The translations under genes were made by a program, and so were the position numbers. A stretch of DNA of 64,000 nt from Priapulus caudatus (Eukaryota > Priapulida > Priapulimorpha > Priapulimorphida > Priapulidae), in the NCBI RefSeq assembly GCF_000485595.1, contig NW_014577073.1:544816-608815 (forward strand). The letters run 5' to 3'. The notes under the pieces are model-generated. The model ran no database searches. It saw only the letters and a list, made by a program, of their open reading frames with translations, and was not told the origin of the DNA. Of the stretch, positions 27,527 to 40,215 are shown piece by piece; the first letter of the stretch is position 1; each line of letters starts with the position of its first letter.

Positions 27527-30500
27527 CCCGAGATGGCTAAAGCTAAAGAAGAGCAGCCAAAACTGAGGAAGAACAGAGAATAAGAGTGAGAATGAGAGAT
27601 CGAAAGAGATGGGGAGAGAGAAACGCAAGAGAGACGTACCAACGTATACCTCGCCGATCTTCTTCATGACTAGATTAGTGGAAGTGCGGGTGGCCAGGGG
27701 GGCCTGCCAGCAAACTCCACCTAACAATCGACAGCAGCTTGAAGAACGGCTGACTGTCGTCGTGATTCAGCTTTATGTAGTCATCGCTGAACAGCATCGA
27801 AACAACCTGAAATTTAATCGAATAGTTTAATTAATCTTAAAATTAAAATAAAAAATTTATTTGAATTTAATACGGGAAAACATTTTAATTGATAAATCTT
27901 CAAATAAGATTTAATTTAATTATTGAGTGACCCAAGACACGTAGACACTTAATAAACAAACAGGACAATGGTGACCGAGTTGGTCAAAGGTTGGACAATG
28001 ATTGTCAGATAACCATCTATTTGGAGCAGAATGTTAAAAAGTTGGCTATGTATTTATTGCCTTACATATCTGGAGTATAACTTAAGTACATGGATATAAC
28101 ATTAGTTATTCACCTATCTACCGTGTAAAGTTACCACGTGCAAACAATACAGCATTAATAAAAAACACACATCACCAGGAGTGAATAAAAAAGAACTGTT
28201 TTTTACTTCTGCTATCACGAACAAAAGTACTTAAAACCGACAGTGGTGCTAAATAAATGTGTACACAACAGGCCAGTATTTTTTATGAAGCGTTAACTGA
28301 CACCCCAACTTAGTATTAACCAAGGTTACAGAGCAGACCAATCACTTGCTAATCAAATTGTTGGCATCATATCTGACAGTGTTTACCATCGCCGGAAATG
28401 AAAAAAGACGCCAACAATACCACATTCACAAGCAGTTAGCACTCACATGGCATTGCCAAGCTGTCGTTCCTCGACACAAGCTGAATATGAATTACAAGAG
28501 GCCTTGTAAGGTTGATGATGTCTCTGAAGCTGTGGCAGAGGAAGGAGAGCCCTGCCAAATCCAAAAAAAGAGAAACAGCGTTTTGTGGCATTGCAGATAT
28601 GTGGCACGCAGCCTAACAGTACAGTCACTATGCCCTGTGTTGTTTATCACAAGCAATGAACAACTAATATAATAAGATCGCCTGGTGAGACAGAATACTA
28701 TATCTTAGATTTTAAACCAGCTGGAGACCCTGTGTGCTTACTGATGTTCCTATAAGCTGCCGGTGGTTTACAAAAAGGAATTTAAGTGACACTTTGGATT
28801 AAAAGACATAGACTGCCAAGACTTCATACATTCTGCATCTATCAAAGCGTTTTAGTACTGTCCAGCTGTAGTGGCAGAAAAATTACTTGATTCACAAATA
28901 AGTGGGACTAGTGTTGTAACACTAATCCTTACCTAAGCCATAAGCCATAGACCAGTAGTATCTCTACTTGACACTTAAACCTATCTAACCTAAACCTACC
29001 CATACACTCTGGTAATCATCAGCGTGTTTTTTAAGCGTGAACCTAACCTAACTACCCCAACAAAGCAAATGCTAAATCTAACACTAATGAAACTGCACCC
29101 AATTACCCATACTTAATCCCAATTACTAAGCACTAACATAACCCCAGCCTCTCATCCTAACTGACTAACAACTAACCTAAACCAACCCTCAGCCCCTCAT
29201 CCCTAACAACTAAACAACACTAACAGTAAACCTAACCTCCAGCCTCCTAACTCTAACCCATAACCCTAACTTACTCTAACCTTGACCCCAACACTAACTT
29301 TCAAACCTCACCCCAGCCCCTCATACTAACAACTAACTACTGAGCAGTAAACCTAAAACTCCAGCCTCCTATCTGCGAACCCTAAACCCAAACTACCTAC
29401 CTTGACACCCCAACACTAACCTAAAGCTAACCCCCGCCCCTCATACTAACAACTAACCTAAACCTAACCTCAGCCCCTCATACTAACAACTAACAACTAA
29501 CAGTAAACTAACTTCCAGCTTCCTCATCTAACTCTAACCCTACCCAAACTTACTCTACTTGACCCCACACTACCTAAAGCCTAACTCCCCCCCATACTAA
29601 CAATCTAAACCTAAGGCCTCGACCAACCCTCATGCCGTAACCCAAACTTACTCTAACCTTGACCCCAACACTAACCTAAACCTAACCCCCACTCCTCATA
29701 CTAACAACTAACCTAAGCCTCACCCCAGCCCTCAGCCTAACCCAAACTTACTCTAACCTTGACCCCAACACTAACCTAAACCTAACACCCGCCCCTCATA
29801 CTAACAACTAACCTAAGCCTCACCCCAGTCCTCATCCTAACCCAAACTTACTCTAACCTTGACCCCAACACTAACCTAAGCCTCACCCCAGCCCTCATCC
29901 TAACCCAAACTTACTCTAACCTTGACCCCAACACTAACCTAAGCCTCACCCCAGCCCTCATCCTAACCCTAACCCAAACCTAGCCTTAACCCCAACACTA
30001 ACCTAAACCTAACCGCAGCATCCTCATACCCTGCGGGGCAGGGACGACTCACCTTGCCGCCGGTGAGCTGAAAGTAGTCGCGCTCGGACAGGGCGAGGCC
30101 GCGCTCCTGCCGCGACTTCTCGACGAGCAGCGCGATGAGAGAGATCATCTTCTCGAGTGACGTCGGTCGATACTTCTCCTCCGTCAGCGCGATGATGTCG
30201 TCGTCCTCCTCCTCGTCGTCGTCCGACACCACCTCCACCTGCGCGGCGAGGGAGGAGAGGGAGGAGAGGGGGTGAGATGCGAGGAGGAGGTGATAGCACA
30301 CGCAGAGATGCCTATTCGTCGCCCGCAGCGTGACCCACGACGATTACCTATACTCCAAATTGAGATGTCTTGGTTGCCGTTGCTCTACATACACTCTACA
30401 GACTTACCGACGTGACTTGCTCGAGACTCTCTTCATCTAATTTCTCGTCACGTTCAAAGCGAAATGAATAATCAGTCGTGTGGCAGACAGGGCGGTTACA

Positions 30501-33500
30501 TAGACACATATAAAGCTAAGTGAATAGTCAGTCATGTGAGAGACTGAGTACTTGTGCAGCCACCTTCAAAGCTAAATAGATAACCAGTTATGTGAGAAAC
30601 TAGGCCCATGAGAAACCCACCTCAAAGCTACATCAATAGTCTTGCAAAAGACATAGAGAGAGAGAGACAGAGAGGAAGATGGTAGAGCTAAAGAAGAGAG
30701 TAAAACTGAGGAAGAACAGAGGATAAGAGTGAGAATGAGAGATCGAGAGAGAGATGGGGAGAAAGAAATGAAGAGAGACGTAGCCACGTATACCTCGCCG
30801 ATCTTCTTCATGACTAGATTAGTGAAGTGCGGGTGGCCGGGGGGGCCTCCAGCAAACTCCACCAACATCGACAGCAGCTTGAAGAACGGCTGACTGTCGT
30901 CGTGATTCAGCTTTATGATCGAGCTGAACAGCATCGAAACAACCTGAAATTTAATCGAATAGTTTTAATTAATCTTAAAATTAAAATAAAAAATTTATTG
31001 GAATTTTAATACGGGAAAACATTTTAATTGATAAATCTTCAAATAAGATTTAATTTAATTATTGAGGTGACCCAAGACACGTAGACACTTAATAACAAAC
31101 AGGACAATGTGACCAGGTTGGTCAAAGGTTGGACAATTGATTGTCAGATAACCATCTTATTTGGAGCAGAATGTTAAAAAGTTGGCTATGTATTTATTGC
31201 TTACATATCTGGAGTATAACTTAAGTACTGGATATAACATTAGTTATTCACCTATCCACCGTGTAAAGTTACGACGTGCCAACAATACACATTTAATAAG
31301 AAAACACATCACCAGGAGTGAATAAAAAAGAACTGTTTTTTTACTTCTGCTATCACGAACAAAAGTACTTAAAAACCGACAGTGGTGCTAAATAAATGTG
31401 TACACAACAGGCCAGTATTTTTTAGGAAGCGTAACTGACACCCGCAACTAGTATTAACAAGGTATACAGAGCAGACCAATCACTTGCTGATCAAATTGTT
31501 GGATATATTTACATGTGTTTACCATCGGTCCGGAAATGAAAAAAGACAGCAACAATACCACATCACAGGTTAGCACTCACATGCATTGCCAGGCTGTCGT
31601 TCCATCGACACAGGCTGAATATGAGATTACAAGAGGCCTTTAAGTTGATGATGTCTCTGATCTGGTGGTAGAGGAAGGGCAGACCCTGCAAATCAAAAAG
31701 GGGAAAACACGTTTTGCATTGCAGATATGTGCACGCAGCTAACAGTAGTCACGATGCCCTTGTGTTTTTATCACAAGCAATGAACAACTAATACTATAAG
31801 ATCGCACTGGTGAGAAAATAATACTATATGCTTAATTTAAAACCAAGCTGGAGACCCTGTGTGTTTACTGATGTTCCTATAAGCTGCGTGTGTTTTACAA
31901 AAAGGAATTAGTGACACTTTGGATTAAAAGACATGACTGCCAAGACTTCATACATTCTGCATGCTATCAAACGTTTAGTATGTCCAGTGTAGTGGGCAGA
32001 AATTATTGATTCACAGAAATGGATATGTTTTAACACTAATCCTTAACCTAACCATAGCCATAGCCATAGTTCTTACCTTGAACTTAAACCTACTCTAACC
32101 TAACCCTGACCATACACTTAATCTCAGCTGTCTTTTTAACGTGAACACTAACCAAACCTACCCCTAAGTAACCCAAGCCAAATGCTAAATCTAACACTAA
32201 TGAAACTGAACCCCAACTTACCCATACCTTAATCCCAATACTAACCTAAACATAACCCCAGCCCCTCATCCTAACTACTAACAACTAACCTAAACCAACC
32301 CTCAGCCCCTCATCCTAACAACTAACAACTAACAGTAAACCTAACTCCAGCTTCCTCATCCTAACTCTAACCCTAACCCAAACTTACTCTAACCTTGACC
32401 CCAACACTAACCTAAAGCTAACCCCTGCCCCACATACTAACAACTAACCTAAACCTCACCCCCGCCCCTCATACTAACAACTAACAACTAACAGTAAACC
32501 TAACTCCAGCTTCCTAACCCTAACTCTAACTCTAACCCAAACTTACTCTAACCTTGACCCCAACACTAACCTAAACCTAACCCCCACCCCTCATACTAAC
32601 AACTAACCTAAACCAACCCTCAGCCCCTCATCCTAACAACTAACAACTAACAGTAAACCTAACTCCAGCTTCCTAACCCTAACTCTAACCCTAACCCAAA
32701 CTTACTCTAACCTTGACCCCAACACTAACCTAAACCTAACCCCCACTCCTCATACTAACAACTAACCTAAACCAACCCTCAGCCCCTCATCCTAACAACT
32801 AACAACTAACAGTAAACCTAACTCCAGCCTCCTNNNNNNNNNNAATATAACCTAAACATAACCCCCAGCCTCTCATCCTAAACTACTAACAACTATAACC
32901 TAAACCAACCTCAGCCCCTCATCTAACAACTATACAACTAACAGTAACCTAACTCCAGCCTCCTAGACTCTTACCCTAACCCTAATTACTCTACTTTGAC
33001 CCCAACACTAACTTAAAACCTCACCCCAGCCCCTCATACTAACAAACTAACTACTGACAGTAAACCTAACTCCAGCCTCCTATCTCTACCCTAACCAAAA
33101 CTTACTTCTAGCCCTTGCAACCAACATAACCTAAAAAGTCTAACCCCCGCCCTCATACTACAACTAACTCTAACCTTAACCTCAGCCCTCATACTAACAC
33201 TAAGCAACTACAGTAAACCTTATACTCCAGCTTCCTCATCCTATACTCTAACCCTAATACCCAAACTTACTCTAACCTTGACCCAACAACTAACCTAAAG
33301 GCTAACCCCCACCGCCCCTCATACTAACAAACTAACCTAAGCTCACCCCAACCCTCATCCTAACCCAAACTTACTTCTAACCTTGACCCCACACTAACCT
33401 AAACCTCACCCCCGCGCCCTCATACTTAAACAACTAAACAACTAACAGTAAACCTAGACTCCAGCTTCCTCATCCTAACCTCTTAACCCTAATCCAAACT

Positions 33501-36500
33501 TACTCTAACGCTTGACCCAACACAAAACTAAACCTAACCCCCCCCCCCTCATTACTAAAACTAACTAAGCCTCACCCAACGGCCTCATCCTAACCCAAAC
33601 TTACTCTTACCTTGACCCCACATTACACCTAAACCTAAACACCCGCCCCTGCATACAACAACTAACCTATAAGCCTCACCCCAGCCTGCATCACGTAACC
33701 CAAACTTACTCTAACCTTGACCCCAACACTAAACCTAGCCTCCCCCAGCCCTCATCTAACCCTAACCAACCTAGCTTAACCCAACATCTAACCTAAACCT
33801 AACCGCAGCATCCTCATACCGCTGCGGGGCAGTGGACGGACTCACCTTCGGCCGGTGAGCTGGAAGTAGATCGCCTGCTCGGACAGGGCGAGGCCGCGCT
33901 CCTGCCGCGACTTCTCGACTGAGCAGCCGCGATGAGAGAGTCATCTTCTCGAGCGACGTCGGTCGGTACTTCTCCTCCGTCAGGGCGATGATGTCGTCGT
34001 CCTCCTCCTCGTCGTCGTCCGACACCACCTTCACCTGCGCGGCGAAAGAGGAGAGGGAGGAGAGGGGGTGAGATGCGAGGAGGAGATGATAGCGCACACA
34101 GAGATGCCTATTACCTATACTCCAAATTGAGATGTCTTGGTTTGCCGTTGCTCTACATACACTCTACAGACTTACCGACGTGACTTGCTCGAGACTCTCT
34201 TCATCTGAATTTCTCGTCACGTTTCAAAGCGAAATGAATAATCAGTCGTGTGGCAGACTAGGGCAGTTAACATAGACACATATAAAGCTAAGTGAATAGT
34301 CAGTCATGTGAGAGACGAGTACTTTGTGTAGCCACCTTCAAGCTAATAGATAACCAGTTATGTGAGAAACTAGGCCCATGAGAAACCCACCTCAAAGCTA
34401 CATCAATAGTCTTGCAAAAGACACGGGTGCTTACGTAGAGATGTTTAATACTACAAGAGTAGCCATGTAGGTACAAGACATGGGTGCATACCAGACATGT
34501 TTAATACTACATGAGTAGCCATGTATGATGTACAAGACATGGTGCATTACACACGACATGTTTAAATACTACAAGAGTAGCCATGTATGTACAAGACATG
34601 GGTGCATACACAGACAGTTTAATACTACAAGAGTAGCCATGTATGTACAAGACATGGCGTGCATACACAGACATTTTAATACTACAAGAGTAGCAATGTA
34701 TGTACAATAGATTGGGTGCATACACAGACATGTGAATACTACAAGAGTAGCCATGTATGTACAAGACATGGGTGCCATACACAGACATGTTTAATACTAC
34801 AAGAGCAGCCATGTATGTACAAGGACATGGGTGCATACACAGACATGTTTAATACTACAAGAGTAGCCATGTATGTACAAGACATGGGTGCATACACAGA
34901 CATGTTTAATTACTACAATGAGTAGCCATGTATGTACAGGACATGGGTGCATACACAGACAATGTTTAATACTACAAGCAGTACCATGTATGTACAGGAC
35001 ATGGGCGCATACACAGACATGTTTAATACTACAAGAGTAGCCATGTATGTACACAAAGACTATGGGTGCATACACAGACATGTTTAATACTACAAGAGTA
35101 GCCATGTATGTACAAGACATGGGTGCATACACAGACATGTTTAATACTACAAGAGTAGCCATGTATGTACAAGACATGGTGCATACACAGACATGTTTAA
35201 TACTACAAGAGTAGCATGTATGTACAAGACATGGGTGCATACACAGACATTTTAATACTATACAAGAGTAGCCATGTATGTACAAGACATGGGTGCATAC
35301 ACAGACATGTTAAAAACTAAACGAATAATCGTGTCACTCGTGTGTATGAGAAATATGCACGCATTTTTAAACGTCTAAGCGAACGGTGGCGCGTGCGTGC
35401 GCGAGACTCGGGTGCTTACGTATTCGTGGTCCTTGGTGCCGAGGTAGAACTCGATCATCGTCGAGATGGCGCGCATGCGGTTGAGAAACTCGCACTCCTC
35501 GCCACCCATCTTCGCGATGTCGAGGAAGAAGACGAAGAACTCGGCGAGATGCTTGCTGTGCGGCTTGCAGTGGTGCGCTCCGTGCGAGATCTGCAGCAGC
35601 GCGCCGTCGTCACGACGACGGCGGGACGAGCGGAGCTTCGTTAGCAATTAGTGTGACTGACGCGTCCGAACCATCATTTAGAGGTTTCTGACTTGCAGTT
35701 ATCAGAGTCTCAGTGACTAGCATGTTTTTTAGAGGGGAGGGTAATAATTAATTGGATTTTATGGACAGGTGTATAAATGCAATTAACTGATCAATATTTA
35801 AAGATCGTTACGAGTCTCATGGCGAACAAAAATTAATTTGAAGGTGGTAGTTGAGTATGGTACTGTCACAGAAATGGTATTGAACTGCATAAGCTTCAAA
35901 TGTAGCTTGGATGGGAAATGTGAATCCAAACTTACCAAAGACAGAAGCATTTTTACAAAACGTGTTACGCAGGACAAGTTGCCCATATCTCCCTCTTTAC
36001 CATCGTCTAGTCCTCTGAAAAAGCAACCATCACCTTTTATACCCCTACTGTTCGAATACAATACACTACCCCTATCACATAAGATGACCTGAAACAGTAA
36101 CACTATGTTTACATATACTTGTATTTAAGAACACATGTAATATTAAAACACTCACTTTGCACATTCACAATACATACTGCAGAAACTTAAATATAACCAG
36201 AGATGCAGAAAATCGTTCTGCGAATATCAAGAATCGCAGACACATGGATTTACGAAGCTGTCAGTCATGCGCATCGGTCACTTACGTGTACGAACAATTC
36301 ACACGGTTTGCAACATACCTGCCACTTTTGAGATAGAGAGCATGGTGACTCGGCCGCAACTGGTTGATCACATGAATGCACAACCTGTGAAACATCTGCG
36401 GATAGCGAGAGAGAGAACAGTAAATCAAGTCCTACTCATTCTCTACATCTCTCCTTCTCCCTCTCCATTTCTATTCCCATCGGTATCTTTACCCTCCATC

Positions 36501-39500
36501 TCTCTCTTCATCACCCACTAATTCTGTCTCTGTTGCTTACTCTGTTGTATATATTGCAACTCTCGCAAGTCCTTTCTCTCACGAGGCAAAAAGAACAATT
36601 ACTTTAGCCTAGTCTTCAACGCACACACACCAGTACTGATGCCTTCCTTGCAAATCTTCAGGACCATCTAACGAAATTTTCTTGAGATTTGCTTTTAACC
36701 TCAATTACTCGCAGCCATCTTGTGAACATGTCATATCCAAGTATGCAACATCGTGTCGCGCAAATTTCACGAGACGTTGAGAACTTGCGAAAAAGATGTG
36801 CCGACGAAAGAAGAGATACATCACGTACCTGTCTGACTACTTGATTGGGACACTTTATAAGTATCTGCACTGGCCACCACTGGTCGTCTGCCATATGTCC
36901 CAGGAACCACTGCAATAGAACACCAATGGCATAAACTCTCAAGATCCATAAACACTGCATCACGTTTCAACAACTCATGGCGGTTCTACTTGAATCTAAC
37001 GCTGTCGATAAATGCCCATTAGTAGTGCTCAGTGCTCGGTACGAATTATCCATTCAATGTGATAATTAGAGGGATTAAACTGAACAAAAACCCGTTATGA
37101 CAGCTTAACAGTGTGCTACAGCAACAATTATTGTATGTAGAATCTGTATTGTTACATGCAATCTCCTGCTCTAACGTTTACTCCTGCTAACGATTTAATC
37201 TAATTGTACGCTTTTTCAATTGTGTTTTGTTGCCAAATCAGTGTATGTTCATGTCTTGATGGTTTGAGTCAGATTCATAGGTAGATATTACTTGGATGAA
37301 GGCAATGAGTTAGACTTGCACCAGCTTTATAGCCCCATATCCAGACAAGGCCTTTCTATGACATTATATGAGAACAGAACAGCACACGTGATGCTAGCAT
37401 GGATGGGATGACTGTGACACCTACCTCGCATGATTCATGACTAGCATTAAACTGTTTTGTGAGAAGCTCGATCCACTGCAGCATGGTCGGCTGAAACACA
37501 ACGAAATGAACTAAGTCAGCAACATGTGATTACAACAAGGACACTAGATGTCACCACAAGCAAGGCTAAATAGGGCCCGACTAAATATCATAATGATATT
37601 AAATAGAACATTGAATATAGAAATATTGAAAATAGAATATTGAAATTAGAATAGAATTCGAATAAACTATTGACCTGCTCTACGTTCAATCAGATCATGT
37701 GAACACATCCAGTTATTTATTTTCAATAATTCATGGTACAGTCAGGTCCATCATTTTGCAAGTCTGCTACTTCCATAAGTTTGATGTCACACATATAGAC
37801 TAAATCAAATTTAATAGTGTTACAATAAACTAGTTGGTGTTAGATTAATTCTGGGAGTGTATTTTGACATTAGATATCAGAGTAATCTAGTTGTGATTTT
37901 CAACATAATTGTACTATTGTTTGTAGCATAATTGTAGCATTTAAATTGTAATTGTAACAACCATGTGTTTGCTATCTCATTTCAAATCTGTTTAACAAAC
38001 CTTTTCCTTTGAATGGAGCAGAGTCTCTAGTACAAACGATGTGCTGAGCTGACAGGACATCAGTGAGACCTCACTGGGGTCAGGAAGAGTCATCGGTATA
38101 TACCCACATAGCTGCCACATAAACCTGTAACAAGAAAGCAGCAAAATACTGAAACCATCACGCTGAAAGACAGTTACACTTGTATGTTGTTATTCATTAC
38201 TCTATTTATGAAATATAAGGGACAGACATTTTCTTGTTTGAAGCTTTATTTATCAATTAACAGACTATATTCCCTAGCATTCAGAAAAGATAATATCAAT
38301 ATCAAATATAGCTTTAATAAAAAAATAATTAACCTACCCAAAGTATGTGTGATCGAAGATGTTTTTATCCTGCAAGAACTGTGTGTTGTCCTTCCAGATC
38401 CACTGCAACAGAGAAACGTTGCTAAGTACACTTATGTATAACTAAATACTATATTATTTCGCACACTAAAATATGTGCGATGAAATGAGCAAAACATAAC
38501 CAGTAATTTAGAAAGCAGTAACAATGATATGGTAAATTAAAGTAACAAATTGTAAGCATTCTACTTATAAATAAAATTATTTCTAGAATGAGGTTGTTCT
38601 TACTACTAATCTCGTTGGCGAATAACCGTTTACAATAAGGTTTAAATCTTTATTTTAAATTTTTACACCCACTTGTGAAAGCTCTTCGGAGAGGTCAAAG
38701 GTTGGCAGAGTGACTGGCTTCTCTGATAGGAGGCTATCTGATGGCCTCTTGTTGTCGCATCGCTCATAGAACAACATGTAGGCACTGTTGGTCTGTAGCA
38801 ACATCAAAACTACATGTTAGAATTCTCACGTTCACGTGGCATTAATTTTATAGAAAGAACTTCCACGTGAAACTATTCTAACAACAAGTTACCTATCAGG
38901 ACATGATAAATGTAAAAAAATGCCTGTCATTAAAAACGTGCAATAATTTGCATCTTCAGAATACATCACAACATCATCTCTGTTCATTCAAATCCCCACC
39001 GGTTCATAGTAATGCAAATAACATGAAACAGTTCATTCTTGACTGACAAAATTTGAAGTTCGATGAAAAAAAAGATGTGGATAATTCTTGCCGAAGCTTT
39101 CACTGACCTCGCTCTTAGCCCTCACCAATACGAAATAATCTAGTTTCGTTTAACGCAAAACGAGTTACGCCAGGAAAAAAATTCCTGTTCATTCCAACGA
39201 CTCACCTTTTCAAACGAAAAGTCCATGAACTTGTCATTCACGGAATCATACGTCTTGCTCTGTGGAACAGCAAATCGTAGCATTACGAGCATTAGCATTG
39301 ACTAGCAGCACCAGCGTCTGCCATGTATAACACGATTGCAAAGATTCACTTCATCGCATTCACCGCACACTCACAAATCTGCACGGCCGGCAATATACAT
39401 CCTGTGCTATACGGAAACAATGAACGTTTAACCACCTTTCAATCAATTTCCGAAAGTGCACACCTATTTTATAAAGATACCTACATTACAGGAACGTGAT

Positions 39501-40090
39501 TACTAACAAGGTAACGAGATGGCCTGACAAGGAAAACAGGGTTTTTTTCTTCTGCACCCAACTTTTTCTAAGAGAATTAACTGCTAAATTACATCGGGTG
39601 TGAGCCGAGGTATAGTCAAGAGTTGATACCTTGCTGCATGATCACTACAGGAATAGATGGAAACTACATGTTTTTGTACTTACAGTCATTTCGCCGCCAA
39701 AGCACTCAGAAGCAATCTGAGCAGGATCGAAGGGCTTCACCTCAGCATCATTGAATAGGTACCTGCCAGGTAAGAGAACACAGGTGATGAGATACACAGA
39801 TGATGAGATACACAGACATTATCAATATTCCACACAATAGAGTAAACACTCAACATAGTGGTTTTGTATACTTGTGTTTTACCCTGGTGATAGTGATAGA
39901 ATGACTCTGTACTATTTTGAGAGCTTAAGCCTAGAATGAAATGTATGTAATTAATGTAGTGTGAGTAATTAAAACCAACACTGAATTGCACTATTCGATT
40001 ATATATCTATGAAATGGATTGGCATTCATTACAATAGTAAATATATTATATCAGGAGTGAATAAAAATCACACCTGAAATATGCATATAT

Positions 40091-40167
<77 letters not shown>

Positions 40168-40178
40168 AAGAGAGGGGC

Positions 40179-40215
<37 letters not shown>

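Larger units (their letters stand above)
27500..30640 (-). other. Second version of the e32-e34 region
   Basis: Collinear with 30650-34420. Here the e34 (27650-27806) and e33 (28447-28551) copies carry indels while e32 (30053-30238) is clean; in the other version e34 and e33 are clean and e32 is damaged. The join at about 30640-30655 switches from e31-side intron to e34-side intron, which cannot both be right. Confidence 0.85.

Noticed and set aside
28920-30020. A true chromosome end
   Set aside because: The array is degenerate, internal, and flanked on both sides by USP34 exons.
34507-35285. Repetitive protein genes on both strands
   Set aside because: ORFs arise because the 57-bp unit is a multiple of 3; the array is inside an intron and the second copy does not keep frame.
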